From contig JAEKKV010000016.1 in the NCBI GenBank assembly GCA_019510185.1, positions 1-64,000 of the forward strand: 64,000 nucleotides of DNA, read 5' to 3'. How positions within the stretch are numbered: the stretch's first letter is position 1; each line of letters begins with the position of its first letter. The notes beneath the pieces were generated by a model, which did not search any database, was not told the origin of the DNA, and was given only the letters and a program-made list of their open reading frames with translations. The position numbers and the translations under genes were made by a program. Below, piece by piece: positions 37,894 through 45,220 of this stretch. This DNA is from Verrucomicrobiota bacterium (GTDB taxonomy: Bacteria > Verrucomicrobiota > Verrucomicrobiia > Opitutales > Opitutaceae).

Positions 37894-37906
37894 TTTGAAC
37901 GTTTTT

Positions 37907-38737
37907 ATGTCCATCCGCGTCTTGCCTGCGCCGCCGGCATGGTTAGCGTCCGCCTCTTTCATGCTTCGCTTTCTCGGCAAACATACCCTGGCAACGGCTT
38001 ATGAACTCGGCGACTTCGCCCTGTTCACAGGTCGGTCGTTCAGCGCGGCGGTCGGCTCGCGCAAGCTGGGGCGCCGCGTGGTGCGTGCGGTTTACGAGCA
38101 GGGCGTGCGTTGCGTGCCGGTGATCCTGATCGTCGGCCTTTTTACCGGTCTGGTGCTCGGTCTTCAGGGCTATTACGTCCTCAACAAATTCGGCTCGGCC
38201 GGCCTGCTGGGCACACTGGTTTCCCTGACGCTGGTACGGGAGCTCGCGCCGGTGCTGGCGGCGCTTATGATCGTCGGCCAGGCCGGATCGGCGCTCGCCG
38301 CCGAACTCGGCATCCAGCGCAACAGCGAGCAGATCGACGCCTTGGAGACGATGGGCGCGAGCGTGCACGCCTACCTGATCTCACCGCGCCTGATCGCCGC
38401 GTTGCTGGTGTTTCCCATCCAGACGGCGTTTTTCACCCTCATCGGTCTGCTCGGCGGATTTCTTTCCGGCTCGGTCGTGCTGGCGCTTCAGCCGGGGGTG
38501 TACTGGTCGGCGGTTTACCGCGCGGTGCAACCGCAGGATGTGCGCGAATGCCTGATCAAGGCCGTGGTCTTTGGCCTGCTGACCGTCGCGATCTGCGCTT
38601 ACAACGGCTTCAACGCCCACCGGCGCAAATCCTCCACCGGCGCGCGCGCCGTGAGTGCTTCCACCACCCGGGCGGTCGTCTTCTCCAGCATCATCGTCCT
38701 CGCGGCCGACTACGCCATCACTTCGCTGCTGGTTTGA
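37907..38737 (+). CDS. mlaE: MlaE-type phospholipid transport permease
   Basis: The protein has 276 residues from the ATG at 37907. The MlaE domain is clear: VILIVGLFTGLVLGLQGYY, LVRELAPVLAALMIVGQAGSALAAELG (in parts: LVRELAPVLAALMIV, GQAGSALAAELG) and QIDALETMGASVHAYLISPR. It is the inner-membrane permease of the Mla system, which moves phospholipids between inner and outer membranes. It is the first gene of a compact mlaEFDCA operon. Confidence 0.92.
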   Translation: MSIRVLPAPPAWLASASFMLRFLGKHTLATAYELGDFALFTGRSFSAAVGSRKLGRRVVRAVYEQGVRCVPVILIVGLFTGLVLGLQGYYVLNKFGSAGLLGTLVSLTLVRELAPVLAALMIVGQAGSALAAELGIQRNSEQIDALETMGASVHAYLISPRLIAALLVFPIQTAFFTLIGLLGGFLSGSVVLALQPGVYWSAVYRAVQPQDVRECLIKAVVFGLLTVAICAYNGFNAHRRKSSTGARAVSASTTRAVVFSSIIVLAADYAITSLLV

Positions 38738-38739
38738 AC

Positions 38740-39555
38740 ATGTCCACCGCCCCTTCCTCCGACCTCTTTCTTGACGTTCGAGCCGTGCACAAGCGTTTCG
38801 GCGAAAACGTCGTGCTCGCGGGTGTGGATCTCGCCGTGCCTCACGGCAGCGTGGTCACCGTGCTGGGCAAGAGCGGTACGGGCAAATCCGTCTTCCTCAA
38901 GTGCCTTGCCGGCATCGTGACGCCCGACAGCGGCGAAATCCGTTTCGCCGGCCGGTCGCTCGACGCCGACGACGCGGTCTGCCGGGCGGAGTTTCGCCGC
39001 CGCTGCAGCTATCTGTTTCAAAACAACGCGCTGCTCGACTCGATCACCGCGTTGGAAAACGTCGCCCTGCCGCTTGAGCAGACCACGCAGATTCCCAATC
39101 GCGAGATTCGCGAGCGCTGCCTGGAGGCCTTGCGCCAGCTCGATCTCGAAAAGCATCGTGACCGCTACCCCAGCCAGCTTTCCGGCGGCATGCAGAAGCG
39201 TCTGGCGCTCGCCCGCGCGATCGTCACCCGGCCCGAACTCGTGCTGTTTGACGAGCCCACCGCGGGCCTCGACCCGCTGCGCCGCAATGCGGTGTTCGAG
39301 ATGATCGTGAAATACCAGCGCCAGTTCGGCTTCACTGCGGTGCTGGTCACCCACGATTTGCCCGAGGCGCTTGCCGCCAGCGACCAAGTGGCGTTGCTTG
39401 ACCGAGGCAGCATGCGCTTTCAGGGAACGCCCGCGGCTTTCAACGCATCCAACGATCCCACCGTCCGCGCCTTTCGAGACAGCACCGACGCCCTGAAAGA
39501 AAGCATTGCGGCTCTCCGTCGCGGTGAAAACGTGAATACAGAAAACGATTTATGA
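38740..39555 (+). CDS. mlaF: MlaF-type ABC ATPase
   Basis: The protein has 271 residues from the ATG at 38740, two bases after the mlaE stop. Walker A GKSGTGKSVFLKCL, signature LSGGMQKRLALARA, Walker B LVLFDEPTAGLD and switch VTHDLPEALAASD are present; GGMxKRxALARA is typical of MlaF/Ttg2A. It powers the MlaE permease. Its end overlaps mlaD by four bases. Confidence 0.93.
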   Translation: MSTAPSSDLFLDVRAVHKRFGENVVLAGVDLAVPHGSVVTVLGKSGTGKSVFLKCLAGIVTPDSGEIRFAGRSLDADDAVCRAEFRRRCSYLFQNNALLDSITALENVALPLEQTTQIPNREIRERCLEALRQLDLEKHRDRYPSQLSGGMQKRLALARAIVTRPELVLFDEPTAGLDPLRRNAVFEMIVKYQRQFGFTAVLVTHDLPEALAASDQVALLDRGSMRFQGTPAAFNASNDPTVRAFRDSTDALKESIAALRRGENVNTENDL

Positions 39556-40016
39556 AGCAGTCCAAACTGGAACTGATTGTCGGCGCGTTCGTCCTCGCCG
39601 GACTGATCGCCGTGGGTTACCTCGCCCTCAAAATAGGCGCCGGCTCCCTTGTGGGGACGGATACCTATCTGATGCGGGCGCGATTCTCCAACAGTGGCGG
39701 ACTCAACCCTGGCAGCAACGTCGTCATCGCCGGCGTGCCCGTCGGACGCGTGACTGTTGTCACGCTCAACCCCGCCGACTTCAGCGCGCTGGTCGAGTTC
39801 CGCCTCGAAAAGGCGGTGAAGCTGCCCGCCGATTCCATCGCCTCGATCAAAACCACGGGACTCATTGGCGACAAATATCTGGCGCTCGCTCCAGGCGGCG
39901 ACGAGGCGATGCTCGCGCCGGGGACAACCATCACCGAGACCGAGTCTGCGGTCGATATCGAGTCGCTCATAAGCCGCTTTGCCTTTGGCAATGTGGATAA
40001 AAAAGAAAGCAAGTAA
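39552..40016 (+). CDS. mlaD: MlaD-type MCE-domain protein
   Basis: The protein has 154 residues. There is one N-terminal membrane helix (LIVGAFVLAGLIAVGYLAL), then an MCE domain with SNSGGLNPGSNVVIAGVPVG and IKTTGLIGDKYLALAPGG. MlaD forms a hexameric ring that holds lipid in the periplasm beside MlaEF. It overlaps mlaF by ATGA. Confidence 0.93.
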   Translation: MKQSKLELIVGAFVLAGLIAVGYLALKIGAGSLVGTDTYLMRARFSNSGGLNPGSNVVIAGVPVGRVTVVTLNPADFSALVEFRLEKAVKLPADSIASIKTTGLIGDKYLALAPGGDEAMLAPGTTITETESAVDIESLISRFAFGNVDKKESK

Positions 40017-40020
40017 TCCC

Positions 40021-40614
40021 ATGCGCTTCATTCGGCTTTCCTCTCTTTTTGTCATGGCTTGCGCCGTTTCCGCGGTCGCCAAGGCCGAGTCCGACCCGCA
40101 GCAGGTGCTGCACGGCGCCGTGGATGAAGTGCTCGCCATCGCCTATGACGGCAAGGCGTCCGCCCAGCCGCTTTCTGAGCGGGTGCGGCCGGTGCTGGAA
40201 AAATATTTCAACTTCGAGTCAATCACGCGCCGCGCGGTCGGCCCGGGCTGGCGCCAGTTCAAACCCGAACAACAGCAGCGCGCGACGGTCTTGTTCACCG
40301 AGCTGGTTATCCGCACGTATGCCGACCGGTTTGAAGTGGGGGACCGGCCCGGTATCACCTACGCGGCTCCGGTCCAGCTTGCTCCCGGCAGGCGCGAACT
40401 GCCGACCACCATCGACTATGCCGGCAAGAAATATGCCGTCGCCTATCGCATGGAACTGGTCGGCGGCAACTGGCGCATTTACGACGTGATCATCGAGGGC
40501 GTCAGCATGATCGCCAACTACCGCGCGCAGTTCGACGCACTGTCTCAGCAGGGAGGGCCGGACGCCGTCATCCACTCGCTGGAACAGAATCTGAAGCAGG
40601 TGGCCGCTAAATGA
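40021..40614 (+). CDS. mlaC: MlaC-type periplasmic phospholipid-binding protein
   Basis: The protein has 197 residues from the ATG at 40021, with a signal peptide ending near AKAES. The motif VRPVLEKYFNFESITRRAVGPGWRQ (parts: VRPVLEKYFNFES, ITRRAVGPGWRQF) and the ending VIIEGVSMIANYRAQFD identify MlaC (Ttg2D). It carries lipid between the MlaA complex and MlaFEDB. It overlaps mlaA by four bases. Confidence 0.92.
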   Translation: MRFIRLSSLFVMACAVSAVAKAESDPQQVLHGAVDEVLAIAYDGKASAQPLSERVRPVLEKYFNFESITRRAVGPGWRQFKPEQQQRATVLFTELVIRTYADRFEVGDRPGITYAAPVQLAPGRRELPTTIDYAGKKYAVAYRMELVGGNWRIYDVIIEGVSMIANYRAQFDALSQQGGPDAVIHSLEQNLKQVAAK

Positions 40615-41372
40615 AATCCCGGTTCTTTTTAGTTTCCCTTCTGCTGCTCGCGTCGGCGGCTTTTTTGCCGGATGCCCCGGCGCAGAATGCGCCTCGCGAG
40701 GTCGATCCCGCCTTGGCGGACGAGATGGATGAATATGCCGTCATCCAGGTTTACGACCCCTTGGAGAAATTCAACCGGGGCGTTTTTAAATTCAACGATA
40801 CGGTCTACAACCATGTTCTCCGACCGGTGTCGCGTGGCTACCAACGGGTGGTTCCGGCGCCGGCCCGGCACGGCCTGAGCAATTTTTTCAGCAACCTGCG
40901 TTTCCCCATCCGTTTTGTCAGCGAGCTGCTCCAGGGAAAATTTGGTCGCGCCGGTCGCGAGGCGGAGCGGTTTTATGTCAATACCGTCGCCGGCTTGGGC
41001 GGATTCATTCGCATCTCGGACGACGTGCCGGCGCTGGCCAATCTTCCGAGCGAAGACCTCGGTCAGACTTTTGGCGTCTGGGGTTTCCATCGCGGTCCGT
41101 ATCTGGTGCTGCCTCTGCTCGGTCCCGGCACGGTCCGTGATGCGGTGGGCGGAGTGGGCGATTATTTTCTGAATCCCATGCACTGGGATCCGTTCAAGGA
41201 AGTGGAGGGTCATCGCTGGTATTGGGACACGGCCTTGCAGACGACGGATACCGTCAATTCCATCCCGGAGCTGCTCGGGATTTACGATGCCGAGCGCAAG
41301 GCGGCCCTGGATCCCTATGTCGGGGTGCGCAGCGCCTACATCCAATATCGCGACGCGGCGGTGAAGCAGTAA
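40611..41372 (+). CDS. mlaA: MlaA-type outer-membrane lipid-asymmetry protein
   Basis: The protein has 253 residues. DPLEKFNRGVFKFNDTVYNHVLRPVSRGYQ (parts: DPLEKFNRGVFKFND, YNHVLRPVSRGYQ), NFFSNLRFPIRFVSELLQGK and the hydrophobic LGQTFGVWGFHRGPYLVLPLLGP are MlaA/VacJ hallmarks. MlaA removes misplaced phospholipid from the outer leaflet. The signal peptide ends in APAQ and shows no lipobox Cys, unlike E. coli MlaA, so it may be unlipidated. Its placement inside the operon with mlaEFDC is compact. Confidence 0.9.
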   Translation: MKSRFFLVSLLLLASAAFLPDAPAQNAPREVDPALADEMDEYAVIQVYDPLEKFNRGVFKFNDTVYNHVLRPVSRGYQRVVPAPARHGLSNFFSNLRFPIRFVSELLQGKFGRAGREAERFYVNTVAGLGGFIRISDDVPALANLPSEDLGQTFGVWGFHRGPYLVLPLLGPGTVRDAVGGVGDYFLNPMHWDPFKEVEGHRWYWDTALQTTDTVNSIPELLGIYDAERKAALDPYVGVRSAYIQYRDAAVKQ

Positions 41373-41428
41373 CGCCGGTCACGAGGTTTCGCGTTTGCCA
41401 ACCGGCGCGCGGGATTTTGTGTCGGGTC

Positions 41429-42001
41429 ATGCGAATCAGCGGCGGAGCAGCGCGGGGCGTCCCGCTTCAAGTACCCAAGGGCGATGTGACGCGTCCGGCG
41501 ACCGACGGCATGCGCCAGGCCGTTTTTTCCAGTCTTGCGGCGCGTCTGCCCGGGGCGCATTTCGCCGATCTTTTCGCGGGGAGCGGGGCCTACGGGCTGG
41601 AGGCTTTCAGTCGCGGCGCGGAGGGCGGCGTCTTTGTCGAAAAAAATCCCAAGGCCGCGGCTTGTATTCGCAAAAATATCACGGCTGTGGCCAAGAGCGC
41701 GGGCCGCGGGAGCGACACGTTGCGATTGCAGCCGGTGGATGTGCTCACCTGGGCGCCGGCGGCGGGCGGTCCGCCGGATCTGGTGTTTATCGATCCGCCC
41801 TATGAGATCATTGCGGAAGTCGGTCTCGGTCTTTTCTCCCGCATGGCGGATTGGTGGCCGGCCGAGGCCGATCCGGTGGTGGTATTTGAGATGCCGGGAG
41901 AGCTGACCTTGGAGCCGCGCGGCTGGACTTGCGTGAAACGTCTCGGGAAAGGCGCCCGCCAGCCGACGGTGGCGTTTTACCGGCGCGCGAGCCTTGCTTA
42001 A
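41429..42001 (+). CDS. rsmD: 16S rRNA (guanine-966-N2)-methyltransferase RsmD
   Basis: The protein has 190 residues from the ATG at 41429. MRISGGAARGVPLQVP, TRPATDGMRQAVFSSL, the SAM site LFAGSGAYGLEAFSRGA and the catalytic VFIDPPYE are RsmD motifs. It methylates a guanine in the 30S head. Its TAA stop overlaps the convergent rsmE stop through a shared TTAA. Confidence 0.93.
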   Translation: MRISGGAARGVPLQVPKGDVTRPATDGMRQAVFSSLAARLPGAHFADLFAGSGAYGLEAFSRGAEGGVFVEKNPKAAACIRKNITAVAKSAGRGSDTLRLQPVDVLTWAPAAGGPPDLVFIDPPYEIIAEVGLGLFSRMADWWPAEADPVVVFEMPGELTLEPRGWTCVKRLGKGARQPTVAFYRRASLA

Positions 42002-42720
42002 CGATTGAGGATGATCGCGAGCGCGGCGACGACGGCGGTTTCGACGCGCAGCACGCGGGACCCCAAATGGGCGAGGGTAAAGCCGGCGGTGCGCAGGGCG
42101 TCGCGGTCCGACGATCCCCAGCCGCGCTCCGGCCCCAGGGCGAGCACGGTTGCCGTTGGCCTTTGCGGTTTGGCGTTTGACGTTTCCGCTCCGAGTGCGG
42201 CCGTGGCTTCGTAGTTGTCGAGGGCAAGGCGCGAGGCCGGGGATTCGGGCAAAGCGACGAGAGCGGAGGCGAGCGTCTGCGTCCAGGTGACCTCGGGCAG
42301 GCGTGTGTCGAAGGCTTGGGCGGCGCCGGCGAGGCAGTGGCGCCGCCATTCGCCCGAGGTCCAGAGCGTACTGGCGGCGTAGTTGGGGTCGGTGCGTTCG
42401 GTGGCGACGAAGTGCAGCCGGGCGACCCCGAGGGTGGTGGCGTCCCGCAGGATGTCGCGCGCGGTTTGTGGGCGGGGCAGACCGATGATCAAGGTGATCG
42501 GCGCCGGGGCGGGCGGCAGATGCGTCGGGGTAAAGGCGAAAGAAAGCGCGCTTTCGGTGACGGAGACGAGGGCGGCTTTGCCAAGAGGGCCGTCCACCAC
42601 GCCGGCATCAAAGGAGTCGCCGGCCTGACGGCGAAGAACCTCCAGAATGTGTTTCGCGCGCGGGTCGGTGCGCGGGAGCGGCGCGGTCAGCTCGGGTGAC
42701 TCGAAGAGAACGAGGTTCAC
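41998..42720 (-). CDS. rsmE: 16S rRNA (uracil-1498-N3)-methyltransferase RsmE
   Basis: The protein has 240 residues, GTG start at 42720 overlapping the aldo-keto reductase stop by four bases. RAKHILEVLRRQAGDSF, IIGLPRPQTARDILRDATTLGV and the SPOUT-knot region LALGPERGWGSSDRDAL with LGSRVLRVETAVVAAL identify RsmE. It methylates U1498 in the decoding centre. In parts the usual K in the second motif is RPQ here. Confidence 0.9.
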   Translation of the reverse strand: MNLVLFESPELTAPLPRTDPRAKHILEVLRRQAGDSFDAGVVDGPLGKAALVSVTESALSFAFTPTHLPPAPAPITLIIGLPRPQTARDILRDATTLGVARLHFVATERTDPNYAASTLWTSGEWRRHCLAGAAQAFDTRLPEVTWTQTLASALVALPESPASRLALDNYEATAALGAETSNAKPQRPTATVLALGPERGWGSSDRDALRTAGFTLAHLGSRVLRVETAVVAALAIILNR

Positions 42721-43706
42721 GCGAGGATCGCGTCGATTCCGGCAAGCTCCTCCGAGGTGAAATCGATGGTCTTGAGGGCGTCGAGGTTGTCCTCGAGCTG
42801 GGCGACTTTGCTGGCGCCAATGAGGGCGGTGGTGATGCGTTTGTCGCGCAGCACCCAGGCGAGCGCCATTTGGGCGAGCGACTGGCCGCGCGTTTGGGCG
42901 ATGGCGTTGAGCTTTTGAATCTTGGCCAGGGTCTCGGGGGTGATGCGATCCGCCTTGAGGAATCCATGGGACTTGGCGGCGCGGGCGTCGTCGGGGATGC
43001 CGTTGAGGTAGCGATTGGTGAGCAGGCCCTGGGCGAGGGGGGAGAAGGGGATGCAGCCGAGGCCTTCCTGTTCGAGCACGGCAAGGAGCTCGGGCTCGAT
43101 CCAGCGGTCGAACATGCTGTAGCGCGGCTGGTGAATCAGGGCGGGCGTGCCGAGCTCGCGAAGGATTTTGGCGGCGCGGGCGGTCTCGGCGGGTTTGTAG
43201 TTGGAAAGGCCTACGTAAAGCGCCTTGCCGCTGCGCACCGCGTGGGCGAGGGCGCCCATGGATTCCTCCAACGGGGTGTTCGGGTCCGGCCGGTGGTGGT
43301 AGAAAATATCGACGTAATCGAGTCGCAGGCGCTTAAGCGACTGGTCGAGCGAGGAAAGCAGGTATTTGCGCGATCCCCAGTCGCCGTAGGGGCCTGCCCA
43401 CATGTGATAGCCGGCCTTGGTGGAGACGATGATTTCGTCGCGATACGGGGCGAGGTCATCGTGGAGCATCCGGCCAAAGCTTTCCTCGGCGGAGCCGGGC
43501 GGCGGACCGTAGTTGTTGGCGAGATCGAAGTGGGTGATACCGAGGTCAAAGGCGCGGCGCACGATGGCGCGGCCGGTTTCATAGACGTCGACGCCGCCGA
43601 AGTTATGCCAGAGGCCGAGAGAGATGAGCGGCAGTTGGATGCCGGAACGGCCGCAGCGGCGGTAAAGGGCGGGGTTGCTGTAGCGGGAAGGGGCCGGAGA
43701 ATACAT
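42717..43706 (-). CDS. aldo-keto reductase, YghZ/Gpr-like
   Basis: The protein has 329 residues from the ATG at 43706. Catalytic residues are seen in order: Asp and Tyr in FDLANNYGPPPGSAEESFG, Lys in IVSTKAGYHM, His in FYHHRPDPNTPLEE. The opening RRCGRSGIQLPLISLGLWHNFG matches the Gpr/YghZ subgroup, which reduces L-glyceraldehyde-3-phosphate and other small aldehydes with NADPH. It is translationally coupled to rsmE. The substrate is inferred from subgroup similarity. Confidence 0.85.
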   Translation of the reverse strand: MYSPAPSRYSNPALYRRCGRSGIQLPLISLGLWHNFGGVDVYETGRAIVRRAFDLGITHFDLANNYGPPPGSAEESFGRMLHDDLAPYRDEIIVSTKAGYHMWAGPYGDWGSRKYLLSSLDQSLKRLRLDYVDIFYHHRPDPNTPLEESMGALAHAVRSGKALYVGLSNYKPAETARAAKILRELGTPALIHQPRYSMFDRWIEPELLAVLEQEGLGCIPFSPLAQGLLTNRYLNGIPDDARAAKSHGFLKADRITPETLAKIQKLNAIAQTRGQSLAQMALAWVLRDKRITTALIGASKVAQLEDNLDALKTIDFTSEELAGIDAILA

Positions 43707-43757
43707 GAGAAAGGCGATGGAAAGGCCGGTCAGTGGGCCCGGGGCAGGCGTTGAAAT

Positions 43758-43831
43758 TGGTGCGGTCGCCGGGAATCGAACCCGGGACACCTACTTGGAA
43801 GGAAGGAGTTTTACCTCTAAACTACGACCGC
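43758..43831 (-). tRNA. tRNA-Gly (anticodon TCC)
   Basis: Read on the minus strand: acceptor GCGGTCG / CGACCGC, D-stem GTTT / AAAC, anticodon stem CCTTC / GTAGG around loop CTTCCAA, T-arm CCGGG-TTCGATT-CCCGG, base 73 A, encoded CCA. The anticodon stem has a T-T mismatch at pair 30-40; all other pairs are canonical. Total 74 bases with CCA. Confidence 0.95.
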
Positions 43832-43981
43832 AGGCGCTGCGGGGTTCAGCTTCATCACCCATCGGGGCGGGTCAAGCTTCGGCTCGGCGTCGAAAAGCCG
43901 GGCGCATTCTCAAGGGTTTTTTACAGGATGGCTTGGGGAAAGGGGTTGCGACGACCGGGGGCGTGGCTTTGCTGGAAGCGC

Positions 43982-45163
43982 ATGGCTTTCATCACATCCG
44001 CAGCACCCGGGCAGACGGCGCCCGCCCGTGCGACCGGTCCCGCGCCGAAGCGACCCAATCTCCAAGCCGCCCAGGCGCTCGCCAAACAAAAGTCGCTCGA
44101 GAAAAAATCCCGCAACTACAAGTTGCCGCTCGGCGAACTCGCGATTTTTACGCAGCAGCTGTCTTCGCTCCTGAACGCCGGCCTGCCTTTGGTGCAATGT
44201 CTCGAGGCGCTGCAGGACCAGACCGAGGACCCGGTGTTTCGCATTATCCTGCGCGATGTGCGCACCGAGATTTCCGCGGGTAACTCCTTCTCGTCGTCGG
44301 TGAAAAAATTCCCGCGGGCGTTCAACTCCCTGTTCATTTCGATGATCGAGGCGGGCGAGGCCTCCGGTGCGCTGGCCGAGATTCTGGCCAAGGTCGCGAC
44401 CTATTTTGAATCCAGCGTGAAGCTCACCAAGAAGGTGAAGTCCGCCATGACGTATCCGATCGCGGTCATCGGATTGGCCGTCGCACTCGTGAACGTGCTG
44501 CTGATCTTCGTCATCCCGGTGTTTGCGGCGATGTTCAAAGATTTCGGTGCCAAGCTGCCCGCGCCCACCCAGATGCTCATCGATTTGAGCGATTTCCTGA
44601 AACATAATTTCTTCTACCTGGCGGTCGCGCTTTATGCCGCCTACTGGGGAATCGGAAAATTCATCGCCACGCCGCGCGGGCGGCGGATGAAGGATCTCGG
44701 ACTCGTGCGTGCGCCCATCTTTGGCAACCTGGTCCACAAGATCGCGCTTTCCCGCTTCTGCCGCACCTACGCCACGCTGATGCGCTCGGGCGTGCCGATC
44801 CTGCGCACGCTGGAAATCGTTTCTTCCGCCAGCAACAAGGTCCAGGTCGAGGAGGCCTGCGTCGAGATCGCCAAACACGTCAGCCAAGGCGGCCAGGTTT
44901 CGGACGTGCTCGCGACCAATCCGTTTTTTCCGCCCATGATGAAGCACATGGTCAAGGCGGGTGAGGCCACCGGCAACGTCGACGGAATGATGAACAAGAT
45001 CGCCGACTTCTACGACACCGAGAGCGAGGCCACGGTCGCCTCGCTCACGTCGCTGATCGAGCCGCTGCTCATCGTCTTTCTCGGCGTGGTGGTCGGCGGT
45101 ATTGTCATGGCGATGTTCCTTCCGATCTTCCAGCTGGGTGCGGTCGCTGGCGGCTTGCAATAG
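43982..45163 (+). CDS. type II secretion/type IV pilus inner-membrane F protein (GspF/PilC)
   Basis: The protein has 393 residues from the ATG at 43982. Two T2SF domains are seen: FTQQLSSLLNAGLPLVQCLE, SFSSSVKKFPRAFNSLFISMIEAGEASGAL (parts: SSVKKFPRAFNSLFISM, IEAGEASGALAEIL) and the second copy FCRTYATLMRSGVPILRTLE, FPPMMKHMVKAGEATGNVD. Three membrane helices follow the GspF/PilC pattern. The family forms the platform for pilus or secretion ATPases. The earlier open frame crosses the tRNA and is rejected. No other pilus gene is in the window; the next gene is the degenerate NtrC-like regulator. Confidence 0.88.
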   Translation: MAFITSAAPGQTAPARATGPAPKRPNLQAAQALAKQKSLEKKSRNYKLPLGELAIFTQQLSSLLNAGLPLVQCLEALQDQTEDPVFRIILRDVRTEISAGNSFSSSVKKFPRAFNSLFISMIEAGEASGALAEILAKVATYFESSVKLTKKVKSAMTYPIAVIGLAVALVNVLLIFVIPVFAAMFKDFGAKLPAPTQMLIDLSDFLKHNFFYLAVALYAAYWGIGKFIATPRGRRMKDLGLVRAPIFGNLVHKIALSRFCRTYATLMRSGVPILRTLEIVSSASNKVQVEEACVEIAKHVSQGGQVSDVLATNPFFPPMMKHMVKAGEATGNVDGMMNKIADFYDTESEATVASLTSLIEPLLIVFLGVVVGGIVMAMFLPIFQLGAVAGGLQ

Positions 45164-45220
45164 GTGCCATGCCTTGCGTTTTCTTGCGCTTTCCGCTCAT
45201 TCGGCCGCTTTAACTAGCCC

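Noticed and set aside
43733..43981. N-terminal extension of the GspF/PilC gene through tRNA-Gly
   Set aside because: It crosses a tRNA gene on the other strand and has no membrane-protein or family character.
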